From the NCBI GenBank assembly GCA_029882335.1, contig JAOUKW010000061.1:1-14871 (forward strand): DNA of 14,871 nt, given 5' to 3'. The notes under the pieces are model-generated. The model did not search any database. It worked only from the letters and a program-made list of their open reading frames with translations, and was not told the origin of the DNA. This DNA is from Candidatus Heimdallarchaeota archaeon (GTDB lineage Archaea; Asgardarchaeota; Heimdallarchaeia; Heimdallarchaeales; Kariarchaeaceae). This document shows positions 7,052 through 13,728 of the stretch, piece after piece; position 1 is the first letter of the stretch, and every line of letters begins with the position of its first letter. A program made the translations under genes and the position numbers.

Positions 7052-7489
7052 ATGCAAAGAAGATTGATGGATATTTTGGCAGATCCAGATAATACGGATT
7101 TTTGGCCTCTTAAACTAATTTCGTTTAATTCAGAAATTAGAGAGAGAAAAACAAGGGCAAAACCACATAGTAATTCAGGTCTATTATGTAAATTCTATTG
7201 TGAAAAAAATCAATCATTTCTTGTAACTGACCCATTGGAAGATAATGAAAAAATTTTACCCCAAGATAAATTAGATGCTATTACCACACTAGAGAAATGT
7301 TATCAGTGCAGTGAAGAAGAAATAATTGATGGAATAATCTATCATCACTTTGAGGATAACATTAAATGGTTTATCATTGATCGAGAAATTGCGGTATTAT
7401 TCCCAACAAACCTGAGAGATACAGCTCAAGAAGAAACTTTTATTAATAAATATACTGAAGAATGTGAAAAACTAGGAATAAAAATCTAA
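7052..7489 (+). CDS. Unrecognised 145-residue acidic protein
   Basis: I do not recognise this protein. It is soluble, rich in Glu, Asp and Lys, with no membrane segment or signal peptide. Five cysteines occur, including LLCKFYC and KCYQC pairs, but the spacing does not form a clear zinc finger. The central part alternates short strands and turns (GLLCKFYCEKNQSFLVTDP; IIDGIIYHHFEDNIKWFIIDREIAVLFP), suggesting a small alpha/beta domain, and the last 25 residues look helical. ATG 7052 has no clear ribosome site; ATG 7067 (residue 6) is an alternative, and TAAATATTA at 7034-7042 could then be a TATA box for a leaderless message. It stands alone between a divergent operon and a convergent one, its stop 7 nt from that of the elongation factor gene. 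Codon use resembles the neighbours. Confidence 0.7.
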   Translation: MQRRLMDILADPDNTDFWPLKLISFNSEIRERKTRAKPHSNSGLLCKFYCEKNQSFLVTDPLEDNEKILPQDKLDAITTLEKCYQCSEEEIIDGIIYHHFEDNIKWFIIDREIAVLFPTNLRDTAQEETFINKYTEECEKLGIKI

Positions 7490-7496
7490 GTGAAAA

Positions 7497-7766
7497 TTAT
7501 AATCTAGAAATAAAGCTAAGTTCCCATTCACCAGTTGATTCTAAATTATTTAAATAGTTCTCAATTTGATCTTGTCTTTCAGGGTCTTCATCAGTTACAA
7601 ATTGACATACTGCTGCTTTTATTCCAAAGAACAGTGGTTTGATTTCAACTTTTTCTTGCATGATAAATCCTTCCATGAGATTGTTTCTAATATCTTGTAT
7701 CATAGCCTCAATATCTGCATCGGGGCTTGGAGTTTTAACATCATATTGCATTACCATTTTACCCAT
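7497..7766 (-). CDS. ef1B: Translation elongation factor 1-beta (aEF1B)
   Basis: Guanine nucleotide exchange factor for the archaeal elongation factor 1-alpha. The 89 residues are the usual length and follow the family pattern: MGKMVMQYDVKTPSPDADIE, a helix, a strand with EIKPLFFGIKAAVCQFVTDE, and the ending ESTGEWELSFISRL in place of the common GVESVEVTDVRRL. It is ferredoxin-like and lacks the extra domains of eukaryotic EF1-beta. The ATG at 7766-7764 is preceded by GGTGAT (revcomp of 7772-7777), which overlaps the stop codon of the upstream zinc-protein gene, so the two are translationally linked. That gene pairing is widespread in Archaea. The C-terminus is rather divergent but nothing key is missing. 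Confidence 0.92.
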   Translation of the reverse strand: MGKMVMQYDVKTPSPDADIEAMIQDIRNNLMEGFIMQEKVEIKPLFFGIKAAVCQFVTDEDPERQDQIENYLNNLESTGEWELSFISRL

Positions 7767-7776
7767 TTTAAATCAC

Positions 7777-7956
7777 CTAAGGACCTTCAAAATCACACCC
7801 AGGACAGGTATAATTATTTGATAATCGTCTGCATTCAGAACACCTAATAATACGTCCTCCACAATTTGGACAGGGAAATTTCGCAATACCAGTCGAACTT
7901 GCTGGTAAATTTTTGTTGCATGAGTAGCAATAATCTGTCTCTATTCGCATAGACAT
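7777..7956 (-). CDS. Small four-CxxC zinc-ribbon protein (HVO_2753 family)
   Basis: A 59-residue protein found by translating the gap upstream of ef1B. It has four CxxC pairs, at residues 10/13 (CYSC), 29/32 (CPNC), 39/42 (CSEC) and 51/54 (CPGC), and the family ending CDFEGP; enough for two zinc ions. The haloarchaeal member HVO_2753 is known as a zinc-finger protein affecting swarming and biofilm formation, and the family is usually encoded directly before aEF1B, as here, with a 10-bp gap. The family is often annotated as an RNA-binding zinc protein. I chose ATG 7956-7954; the ATG two codons later (7950) is possible. A TATA-like stretch at 7981-7992 is at the right distance for a leaderless message from either. 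Confidence 0.9.
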   Translation of the reverse strand: MSMRIETDYCYSCNKNLPASSTGIAKFPCPNCGGRIIRCSECRRLSNNYTCPGCDFEGP

Positions 7957-7980
7957 AATACAAACAGCAATTTCATAAGT

Positions 7981-7992
7981 TTTAAATTTATA
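7981..7992 (-). promoter_or_regulatory. Candidate TATA box for the zinc-protein/ef1B operon
   Basis: Minus-strand TATAAATTTAAA, 25-36 bp before the ATG at 7956. The spacing predicts initiation at or within a few nucleotides of the start codon, which matches the lack of any Shine-Dalgarno before this first gene. Confidence 0.5.
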
Positions 7993-8044
7993 TTTAAGAA
8001 TCGATTGTAAAGAAATATTTTGTTAAGGAAAGAATATAAACAAA

Positions 8045-8062
8045 GTTAATTTGATAATTAAC
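8045..8062. promoter_or_regulatory. 7-bp inverted repeat upstream of the iscA-radA pair
   Basis: GTTAATT and AATTAAC arms with a TGAT centre, ending 41 bp before the ATG at 8104. A T-rich stretch near 8073-8083 is at TATA distance from that ATG, which would place the repeat just upstream of the core promoter. AT-rich symmetry may be accidental. Confidence 0.3.
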
Positions 8063-8103
8063 TTAATCATTACATTTTTTATTATTCATTACAAGTTATA
8101 ATT

Positions 8104-8460
8104 ATGGTAGAGTTATCACTGAATTTCACTCAACCAGATGAAAGTTTCTATTTGACTGAATCTGCTGCAAAGAGGATCAATGAACTAATATCACTTGAAG
8201 GAAGAGATGGACAAGCAATCCATATAAAAGTAATACCAGGTGGATGTGCTGGTTTTTCATATCAATTTGGTTGGATTTCAACGGATGCTGATGGTTTCAA
8301 AGCAGAAAAAGATGGTGCTATGGTAATTATTGGACATACCGACATGAGATTAATTACAGGATCCACATTGGATTTTATTGTATCTCTACAGGGATCAAAA
8401 TTTGAAATTAATAATCCAAATGCAACCTCATCGTGTGGTTGTGGAAAAAGTTTTGCTTAG
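8104..8460 (+). CDS. A-type iron-sulfur carrier (HesB/IscA/ErpA family)
   Basis: Carrier that receives an Fe-S cluster and passes it to target proteins. The 118 residues are of typical length, with the three conserved cysteines: C48 in IPGGCAGFSYQF and C111/C113 in the terminal SSCGCGKSF. N-terminal LTESAAKRINELI is the usual first helix. No scaffold or desulfurase gene lies next to it. There is no Shine-Dalgarno, and the T-rich element about 25 bp upstream suggests a leaderless message. radA follows after 8 nt and is likely cotranscribed. The RaSEA enzyme elsewhere in the window is a 4Fe-4S protein and a possible client, but nothing ties them specifically. IscA, ErpA and other subtypes cannot be told apart from this sequence. 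Confidence 0.92.
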   Translation: MVELSLNFTQPDESFYLTESAAKRINELISLEGRDGQAIHIKVIPGGCAGFSYQFGWISTDADGFKAEKDGAMVIIGHTDMRLITGSTLDFIVSLQGSKFEINNPNATSSCGCGKSFA

Positions 8461-8468
8461 CTGATTAA

Positions 8469-9416
8469 ATGACACAGATAAAAGGATTGGAAAAATTAGA
8501 TCCAGAAACAACAAAGGCATTGGTCAAAGCAGGTTATAAATCTATGAAATCAATAGCTATTGCAATACCAGCAGACATAATAGGGGATACAGGATTATCT
8601 GAAAGTGTTGTTGAAGAAATCATAGCAAAATCTATTTCAAATGTAAGTTTTCCTCCTTTATCTGCTGCAGAATTACTTAAAATAGAACAGAACAAGGGAA
8701 AATTAACTACAGGATCTAATTCATTAGATGATTTACTCGCAGGAGGACCATGGACAGGAGAAATTACAGAGATTTCGGGTGTTTTTTCTACTGGAAAGTC
8801 ACAACTCTGTTTTCAACTTGCAGTAACTGCTCAGTTAGATAGAGGTAGTGGTGGACTAGAAGGAAAAGTATTTTTTGTAGATAGCGAAGGTACATTTTCT
8901 GCAACAAGAATTGGCGAAATGGCAATAGCTTTGGATTTAGACCCTCATGAAATACTAAAAAATATTTTTGTAGCACGTGTTCTTGATTCTCAACAGCAGA
9001 CAAGGGTTATCCAAAAAATTAGTGAAATTGCTGAAAGTGAAAATATTAGATTGGTAATTGTTGATTCTATCGCTGCACATTTTCGTTCAGATTATATTGG
9101 ATCTGACAAACTTGCAGAGCGACAACAAAGAATCATGCAATATGCATCTGCACTTACTAATTTGGCATATGTTCATGATATAGCAGTAGTTGTAACAAAT
9201 CAAATGGTGCAAAAACTTGATAAATTGTCAGGTGGATCTCAACTCCAACCTGCACTAGGTGAGGCTTGGAGCCATCGACCTCAGACTAGAATCGTATTGA
9301 GAAAACCACCAGGAAATGCGAGAATTGCTAGATTAACTGATTCACCCAGAAGACCTGAAGGAGAAGAGGTTTTTTACATCACAAACAACGGAATTAGAGA
9401 TAATCCAAGAGGATAA
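8469..9416 (+). CDS. radA: DNA recombinase RadA
   Basis: ATP-dependent strand-exchange protein of homologous recombination (RecA/Rad51 family). Residues 1-60 are the helix-hairpin-helix DNA-binding domain (LDPETTKALVKAGYKSMKSIA). The ATPase core has Walker A GVFSTGKSQ at 104-112, Walker B LVIVDS ending at 200, FVDSEGTFSATRI, the NQM segment, and the C-terminal RIVLRKPPGNARIARLTDSPRRPEGE found in RadA proper. At 315 residues it is slightly short for the family. Two differences deserve notice: Walker A begins GVF where most RadA proteins have GEFG, and the linker F61 is spaced FxxxxA to the following AAE instead of the FxxA used for protomer contacts. It follows the Fe-S carrier gene by 8 nt, without a strong ribosome site, and ends 10 nt from the convergent pssA gene. 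Confidence 0.95.
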   Translation: MTQIKGLEKLDPETTKALVKAGYKSMKSIAIAIPADIIGDTGLSESVVEEIIAKSISNVSFPPLSAAELLKIEQNKGKLTTGSNSLDDLLAGGPWTGEITEISGVFSTGKSQLCFQLAVTAQLDRGSGGLEGKVFFVDSEGTFSATRIGEMAIALDLDPHEILKNIFVARVLDSQQQTRVIQKISEIAESENIRLVIVDSIAAHFRSDYIGSDKLAERQQRIMQYASALTNLAYVHDIAVVVTNQMVQKLDKLSGGSQLQPALGEAWSHRPQTRIVLRKPPGNARIARLTDSPRRPEGEEVFYITNNGIRDNPRG

Positions 9417-9426
9417 AGATTTATCA

Positions 9427-10209
9427 TCACAGTGAATCATTTTCAGTTTCTTTTGAATTTACATCGATTAGTGATTTTCTTGCTTGAGTTGGACCGATAA
9501 TTCCAAAATATATAACATAACCAATCCAGATTTTTCCTAAAACAACCATCCAATTATTTGGTGCATAGGTAAATAATAACATCATTGTGATAGTAAATAC
9601 ATAAAAAAATCGTTGAAACATAGTAGTTCTTTGACGTAATCCAGAATACGGCAATCGTACGATCATTAAACAGGAAATAAATGCAACACTACCTGCCATA
9701 AATGCGATATCAAAAATCGGTTGTATATACCATCCAGCGATAAAAATTGCTGCAACAGGAGTGGGAATTCCATCATAATAGTTATATGAATGACCAACCA
9801 TAAAGCGAGATAATCTAAAAGTTGAAGTAAAAAAATACAGTCCGGAAAGGATCATGGTTAATAAAAAAGGTTCCTGACCGAAGATATCAAAGATCATTAG
9901 AGATGGTGCAACGGAAAAAGTAACCTGATCCGCTAATGTATCAAATTTAGAACCAAAGGATAATGGATACTTTGATTTTCTTGCAAATTTACCATCAATT
10001 ACATCAAAACTCGCCCCTAGGACAATAAATCTAGGTAAAATTTGGGGATTTAGAAATGATAAATCAAGAAGTATTTCAGATATCACCAACAAACCAAGTA
10101 GTAAATTACTAAAAGTGGAAATAAATGCTAGCAAAATATAACCATCAAATTTTTTATTTCCCATCTTAAATTCAAATTCACCGATTCTACCCAATATATT
10201 ATCTTTCAA
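9427..10209 (-). CDS. pssA: Archaetidylserine synthase (CDP-alcohol phosphatidyltransferase)
   Basis: Membrane enzyme expected to join CDP-archaeol and L-serine. The full family signature D-x2-D-G-x2-A-R-x8-G-x3-D-x3-D is present at residues 69-94 (DVIDGKFAR, then G86, D90, D94). Several hydrophobic helices surround it, for example LLAFISTFSNLLLGLLVIS and FYVFTITMMLLFTY. The neighbour just upstream is a decarboxylase that would act on its product, which supports serine rather than inositol or glycerol as substrate. The start is TTG at 10209-10207: GGAGGGAT (revcomp of 10214-10221) inside the end of the upstream gene is a strong Shine-Dalgarno at 7 nt spacing, whereas the first in-frame ATG is residue 16 and has none. 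Only 2 nt separate the two genes. Confidence 0.9.
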   Translation of the reverse strand: MKDNILGRIGEFEFKMGNKKFDGYILLAFISTFSNLLLGLLVISEILLDLSFLNPQILPRFIVLGASFDVIDGKFARKSKYPLSFGSKFDTLADQVTFSVAPSLMIFDIFGQEPFLLTMILSGLYFFTSTFRLSRFMVGHSYNYYDGIPTPVAAIFIAGWYIQPIFDIAFMAGSVAFISCLMIVRLPYSGLRQRTTMFQRFFYVFTITMMLLFTYAPNNWMVVLGKIWIGYVIYFGIIGPTQARKSLIDVNSKETENDSL

Positions 10210-10211
10210 AT

Positions 10212-10829
10212 CTATCCCTCCATAGTAATGAGTATATCTTCGCCAGCTTTCACTGATTCCCCTAAATTAATCATGGTATTTAGTTTCTTCTCTGCATTTT
10301 TTAGATGAATGATTAAATTTACTTGAGAACCAAAGCGAATAATTCCTATTTTATCTCCTTGATTAATTCTTTGATTTATATTTACCCAGCACTCAATTCT
10401 ACGAGCAAATGCACCGGTTAATTGTAACAATTCTATGCTTAGATCATCATTTTCTATTACTAATAAATTCCTCTCATTCATCTTTTCTACATCTTTAAAA
10501 TAAACAGATACATGTTTACCGGGGGTTTTAGTTATTGATGTAATCATTCCATTAATGGGAGATCTATTGATATGAACATTAAATGGTGACATACGAATTG
10601 CAATTTTAATTACATTTAACTTTTCCTCAATAAAAATAATTTTACCATCTGCAGGAGATAATAAAACATTCTCAACGGTTGGAATGATACGATGTGGATC
10701 TCGGAAGAACCAAATCATATAACTTGTGGTTAAAATGCCGATGAATCCGACTAAAGGCAAGTAATATAGGAGAAATACACTGATAATAAATGGCGGTAAA
10801 ATGAGTTTAGAAGAGTTTTTTGCAATCAA
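10212..10829 (-). CDS. psd: Archaetidylserine decarboxylase (PSD family, proenzyme)
   Basis: Pyruvoyl enzyme expected to turn archaetidylserine into archaetidylethanolamine. The 205 residues match the short PSD form: two hydrophobic N-terminal helices (9-40), WFFRDPHR, SPADGKI with Asp61, SPFNVHINRSP with His86, and the self-cleavage site RFGS where Gly167-Ser168 would split to give the pyruvoyl group on the small subunit. The family motif is usually LGST or FGS, so FGS is normal. It is the first gene of the psd-pssA operon. Start is TTG at 10829-10827; the codon just before is TAA, so no upstream start is possible, and no ATG lies nearby. No Shine-Dalgarno is visible; an AT-rich TATA-like stretch lies about 20-27 bp upstream, suggesting a leaderless message. 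Confidence 0.92.
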   Translation of the reverse strand: MIAKNSSKLILPPFIISVFLLYYLPLVGFIGILTTSYMIWFFRDPHRIIPTVENVLLSPADGKIIFIEEKLNVIKIAIRMSPFNVHINRSPINGMITSITKTPGKHVSVYFKDVEKMNERNLLVIENDDLSIELLQLTGAFARRIECWVNINQRINQGDKIGIIRFGSQVNLIIHLKNAEKKLNTMINLGESVKAGEDILITMEG

Positions 10830-11049
10830 TTAATTCTTTGATTAAAATAAAATTATTTGAACTAATAGTTAATTCAATTGTGATATTGATCTTTAATTCC
10901 ATGAAATTTTTCAATTTGATTGAAAAACATTTGTGGTGATAGAATTATATACATAAAAAATAGTAAATGGCAAATATCAGTACTTTCAAAACTGTCAATG
11001 TTGAGAGCAATATATACACCATTTAATTAAAGAAAAATGGTATTGATTA
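10830..11049. promoter_or_regulatory. 220-bp divergent promoter region between psd and HMG-CoA synthase
   Basis: No gene is visible here. Leftward, TTATTTTAAT (revcomp of 10841-10850) and the adjoining AT-rich bases are TATA candidates for psd. Rightward, CAATATATAC (about 11009-11018) and TTTAATTAAAG (11022-11032) are candidates for HMG-CoA synthase, giving a short or absent leader. A 21-bp inverted repeat (10907-10927) lies near the middle. Confidence 0.45.
10907..10927. repeat. Perfect 9-bp inverted repeat in the divergent lipid-gene promoter region
   Basis: TTTTTCAAT (10907-10915) and ATTGAAAAA (10919-10927) are fully complementary around TTG. It is about 80 bp from the psd start and 120 bp from the HMG-CoA synthase start, so it could be a shared operator or, less likely, an RNA hairpin. 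Confidence 0.4.
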
Positions 11050-12138
11050 ATGGAGTTGCCGAGATCCATGGAACAAAACAAAGATACATCGTTAACAAAG
11101 GTTGGAATTCTAGGGTATGGAGTATACATCCCGAAATATAGAATTTCAGTCAATGAAATCGCGAATACCTGGAGTGATGACGGTCCATTAATGAGTAAAA
11201 GCATTAATGTTACAGAAAAAGCAGTACCAGCATTAGATGAAGATACTATTACTATTAGTGTGATGGCTGTAAGAAATTCATTGCTTCGAGCAAACATATC
11301 ACCAGTAGATATAGGGGCAATTTATGTTGGATCTGAATCACACCCTTATGCAGTTAAACCATCGGCAGTCACAGTAGCAGAAGCAATTGGTGCTACACCA
11401 GTAATGACTGCCAGTGATCTTGAATTTGCATGTAAAGCAGGTACTGCAGGAATGCAAATGTGCTTTGGACTGGCGAAATCAGATGAAATTAAGTATGGAA
11501 TTGCCATTGGTACTGATACCGCACAGGGAAGACCTGGAGATCAATTAGAATATACAGCAGGTGCAGGTGGATGTGCATTTGTTCTTGGAAAAGGAAAACT
11601 AATCGCAGAATTAGAGGGAATGTATAGTTATACATCAGATACACCAGATTTTTGGAGAAGAGAAGGAGCAACTTATCCCTCTCATGCAGGAAGATTCACT
11701 GGAGAACCCTCGTATTTCAAGCACACTCTATCTGCTGCTCAAGGATTAATGCAAAAAATAGGTATCAAGGCTTCTGATGTTGATAGACTTTCATTGCATC
11801 AGCCAAATGGTAGATTTCCAATTTCTGCAGCTAAAAAACTAGGAATCCCATATGAAAAACTAGAAGATGCTTTGTGTGTTGTAAAAGTTGGAAATACCTA
11901 TAGTGCAGCAAGCATGATCGGTTTAGCAAGACATTTGGATAAAGCAAAACCAGGAGAAAGAATTATGTGTGTATCTTACGGTTCTGGTGCAGGAAGTGAT
12001 GCATTCTCTTTTGTAGTAACAGATGAAATAGAAGAAGTAAGAAACAATGCTCCAGATACGGATTATTATATCAACAAAAAAGAAATGCTAAACTATGCCA
12101 TCTATGCTAAACATAGAAGGAAAATTAAGATGGATTGA
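11050..12138 (+). CDS. Hydroxymethylglutaryl-CoA synthase (archaeal type)
   Basis: Condenses acetyl-CoA with acetoacetyl-CoA to HMG-CoA, the second step of the mevalonate route to archaeal isoprenoid lipids. The thiolase-fold protein of 362 residues has the expected catalytic trio: Glu96 in GSESHPYAVKPSA, Cys128 in LEFACKAGTAGM and His250 in LSLHQPNGRFP, plus WRREGATYPSHAGRFTGEPSYF and the glycine-rich end VSYGSGAGSDAFSF. The N-terminus is about 15 residues longer than usual; starts at 11050 (ATG) and 11068 (ATG) are both possible, with KVGILGYGVYIPKYRI beginning shortly after. It heads a three-gene operon with thiolase (6-nt gap after the first possible ATG) and a DUF35 protein, whose archaeal homologues form one complex that passes acetoacetyl-CoA between active sites. 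Confidence 0.95.
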   Translation: MELPRSMEQNKDTSLTKVGILGYGVYIPKYRISVNEIANTWSDDGPLMSKSINVTEKAVPALDEDTITISVMAVRNSLLRANISPVDIGAIYVGSESHPYAVKPSAVTVAEAIGATPVMTASDLEFACKAGTAGMQMCFGLAKSDEIKYGIAIGTDTAQGRPGDQLEYTAGAGGCAFVLGKGKLIAELEGMYSYTSDTPDFWRREGATYPSHAGRFTGEPSYFKHTLSAAQGLMQKIGIKASDVDRLSLHQPNGRFPISAAKKLGIPYEKLEDALCVVKVGNTYSAASMIGLARHLDKAKPGERIMCVSYGSGAGSDAFSFVVTDEIEEVRNNAPDTDYYINKKEMLNYAIYAKHRRKIKMD

Positions 12139-12147
12139 GGTGTAATG

Positions 12148-13317
12148 ATGAACCCGTTAATGGATAAAATAGCAATAATTGGATATGATATGACAAAATT
12201 TGGTGATTTATATCACCTAGGTTTAGGAGATTTAACCTCACTTGCAATAACAGGTGCTCTTAATAATGCAGGTTTGGACAGATCGGAGGTTGAGGCATTA
12301 TACGTAGGAAACGCTGGATCTGGCAAATTTTTAGGACAAGAACATCTAGGATGTTTAGTCGCAACTGAAAGTGGGCTTGATTGTCAATCTTTTAGAATTG
12401 AAGCTTCTGGTGCAAGCGGAGCAGTAGCTATGAGAATTGCATCTCATGGAATACTGACGGGATATATTGATAAAGCAGTAGTAGTTGGTGTAGAGAAGAT
12501 GACTAGTTTTTCAAAATCAAGTGACACCCAAACTGCCTTATCAACAAGTTTGGATTCAATTTGGGAATCTGCAATGGGAGGAACATTAGCTGCAAGTTTT
12601 GCACTAATGACGAAAGCATATGCTAGAAAGTATGGATTAACAGACGAACAACGAGCTCAGGTTGCAGTTAAAAATCATAATAATGCACAAAAAAATCCTC
12701 GAGCTCAATTTAAAAATAAAATAACGGCGAAAAATGTACTTGGAGCGAAAATGTTAGCAGACCCATTGACACTTTTTGAAGGGTGTGCTTCCTCTGACGG
12801 AGCTGCTGCATTAGTATTATGCGCTCCGGAAATAGCAGAATCTTATGATTCAGAACCTATTTATTTGAGAGCAAGTAAACAAGCTCATGCACCTTTGGCA
12901 TTACAGAGAAGAGAATCATTATCTGAAATACAATCTATTAAAAAAGCAGCAGATAGTGGTTATAAACAATTAAATATTAGTCCAAAGGATATATCTATTG
13001 CAGAAGTTCATGATGTATTAACAATTGCTGAAATTTTAGCAATAGAAGGTTTAGGATTGGTTGAATTAGGACAGGGAGGAATTGCAACCATTGAGGGAAA
13101 AACTGCTTTGGATGGAGATATACCTGTAAATACCAGCGGTGGATTAAAGGCAAGAGGTCACCCTATTGGTGCATCTGGTGTTGCTCAAGCAATAGAAATA
13201 TTGGAGCAATTCAAAAACAAGGCCGGTGATAGACAAGTAAAAGAAATAAATTGGGGAATAACTCAATCAATGGGTGGTACTGGTGGAACTTCTGTAGTTT
13301 CATATTATTCGAGGTAA
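12148..13317 (+). CDS. Acetoacetyl-CoA thiolase-like protein (archaeal SCP-x type), canonical nucleophile absent
   Basis: Expected to make acetoacetyl-CoA for the HMG-CoA synthase encoded just before it. Thiolase features include the N-terminal KIAIIGYDMTKFG, VVVGVEKMT, EVHDVLTIAEILAIEGLG with His288, and GGLKARGHPIGASG with His338. At the place where the family has its nucleophilic cysteine (consensus EA-A-C-A-S-G) this protein reads EASGASG, with Gly88 encoded by GGT at 12409-12411. The nearest cysteine is nine residues earlier and not in the motif. Either the enzyme works differently, is a structural partner only, or the base is a sequence error (TGT would restore Cys). The ATG at 12148 lies 5 nt after GAGGTG (12137-12142), better than the ATG at 12145. 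A GAGGT overlapping its end serves the next gene. Confidence 0.88.
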   Translation: MNPLMDKIAIIGYDMTKFGDLYHLGLGDLTSLAITGALNNAGLDRSEVEALYVGNAGSGKFLGQEHLGCLVATESGLDCQSFRIEASGASGAVAMRIASHGILTGYIDKAVVVGVEKMTSFSKSSDTQTALSTSLDSIWESAMGGTLAASFALMTKAYARKYGLTDEQRAQVAVKNHNNAQKNPRAQFKNKITAKNVLGAKMLADPLTLFEGCASSDGAAALVLCAPEIAESYDSEPIYLRASKQAHAPLALQRRESLSEIQSIKKAADSGYKQLNISPKDISIAEVHDVLTIAEILAIEGLGLVELGQGGIATIEGKTALDGDIPVNTSGGLKARGHPIGASGVAQAIEILEQFKNKAGDRQVKEINWGITQSMGGTGGTSVVSYYSR

Positions 13318-13323
13318 ATTAAC

Positions 13324-13728
13324 ATGTCAAGAAATTTAGTAGCTGAAAATTGGAGATTAGAAAGATCTAGATATTTACTAGTCGGTAATAAATGTACAGA
13401 ATGTGAAAAATATTATTTTCCTAATGTGCAGATTTGTACTGATTGTAATATTTCTAAATTAGATGAATATGTATTTTCTGGAAAAGGTAAACTAATTGAG
13501 TGGACAAAAATCTATGAAGTGGCCAAGGGATTCGAATTATTTGCTCCTTTATATTATGGCATAATAGAGCTAGAAGAAGGGGTAAGAGTCGCAGCTCAAA
13601 TTACTGAAGTTACAGATGATACAAAATTAATTCCAGGGATAAAAACTCAAATGGTTTTTAGAAAGCTATTTGAAGATGGTTCGCAAGGAGTGCTAACCTA
13701 TGGCTTTAAGGCAGAACCTCAAATTTAA
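13324..13728 (+). CDS. DUF35 zinc-ribbon/OB-fold protein of the thiolase/HMG-CoA synthase complex
   Basis: Small protein that in methanogenic archaea bridges thiolase and HMG-CoA synthase and binds the CoA substrate. The 134 residues show an N-terminal rubredoxin-like zinc ribbon with C24, C27, C38 and C41 (NKCTECEKYYFPNVQICTDC), preceded by the helix NWRLERSRYLL, and then an OB fold with GKGKLIEWTKIYEVA and PLYYGIIELEEGVRVAAQI. The start at 13324 is preceded by GAGGT (13311-13315) at 8 nt. It follows the thiolase by 6 nt, third and last gene of the operon. Its stop overlaps that of the opposing RaSEA gene by 4 bp (TTAA). The zinc ligands are intact, so the complex is probably assembled even though the thiolase motif is odd. 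Confidence 0.93.
   Translation: MSRNLVAENWRLERSRYLLVGNKCTECEKYYFPNVQICTDCNISKLDEYVFSGKGKLIEWTKIYEVAKGFELFAPLYYGIIELEEGVRVAAQITEVTDDTKLIPGIKTQMVFRKLFEDGSQGVLTYGFKAEPQI

Noticed and set aside
7566..7847. Plus-strand frames antisense to ef1B and the zinc-protein gene
   Set aside because: Both minus-strand genes are recognised families; these are shadows.
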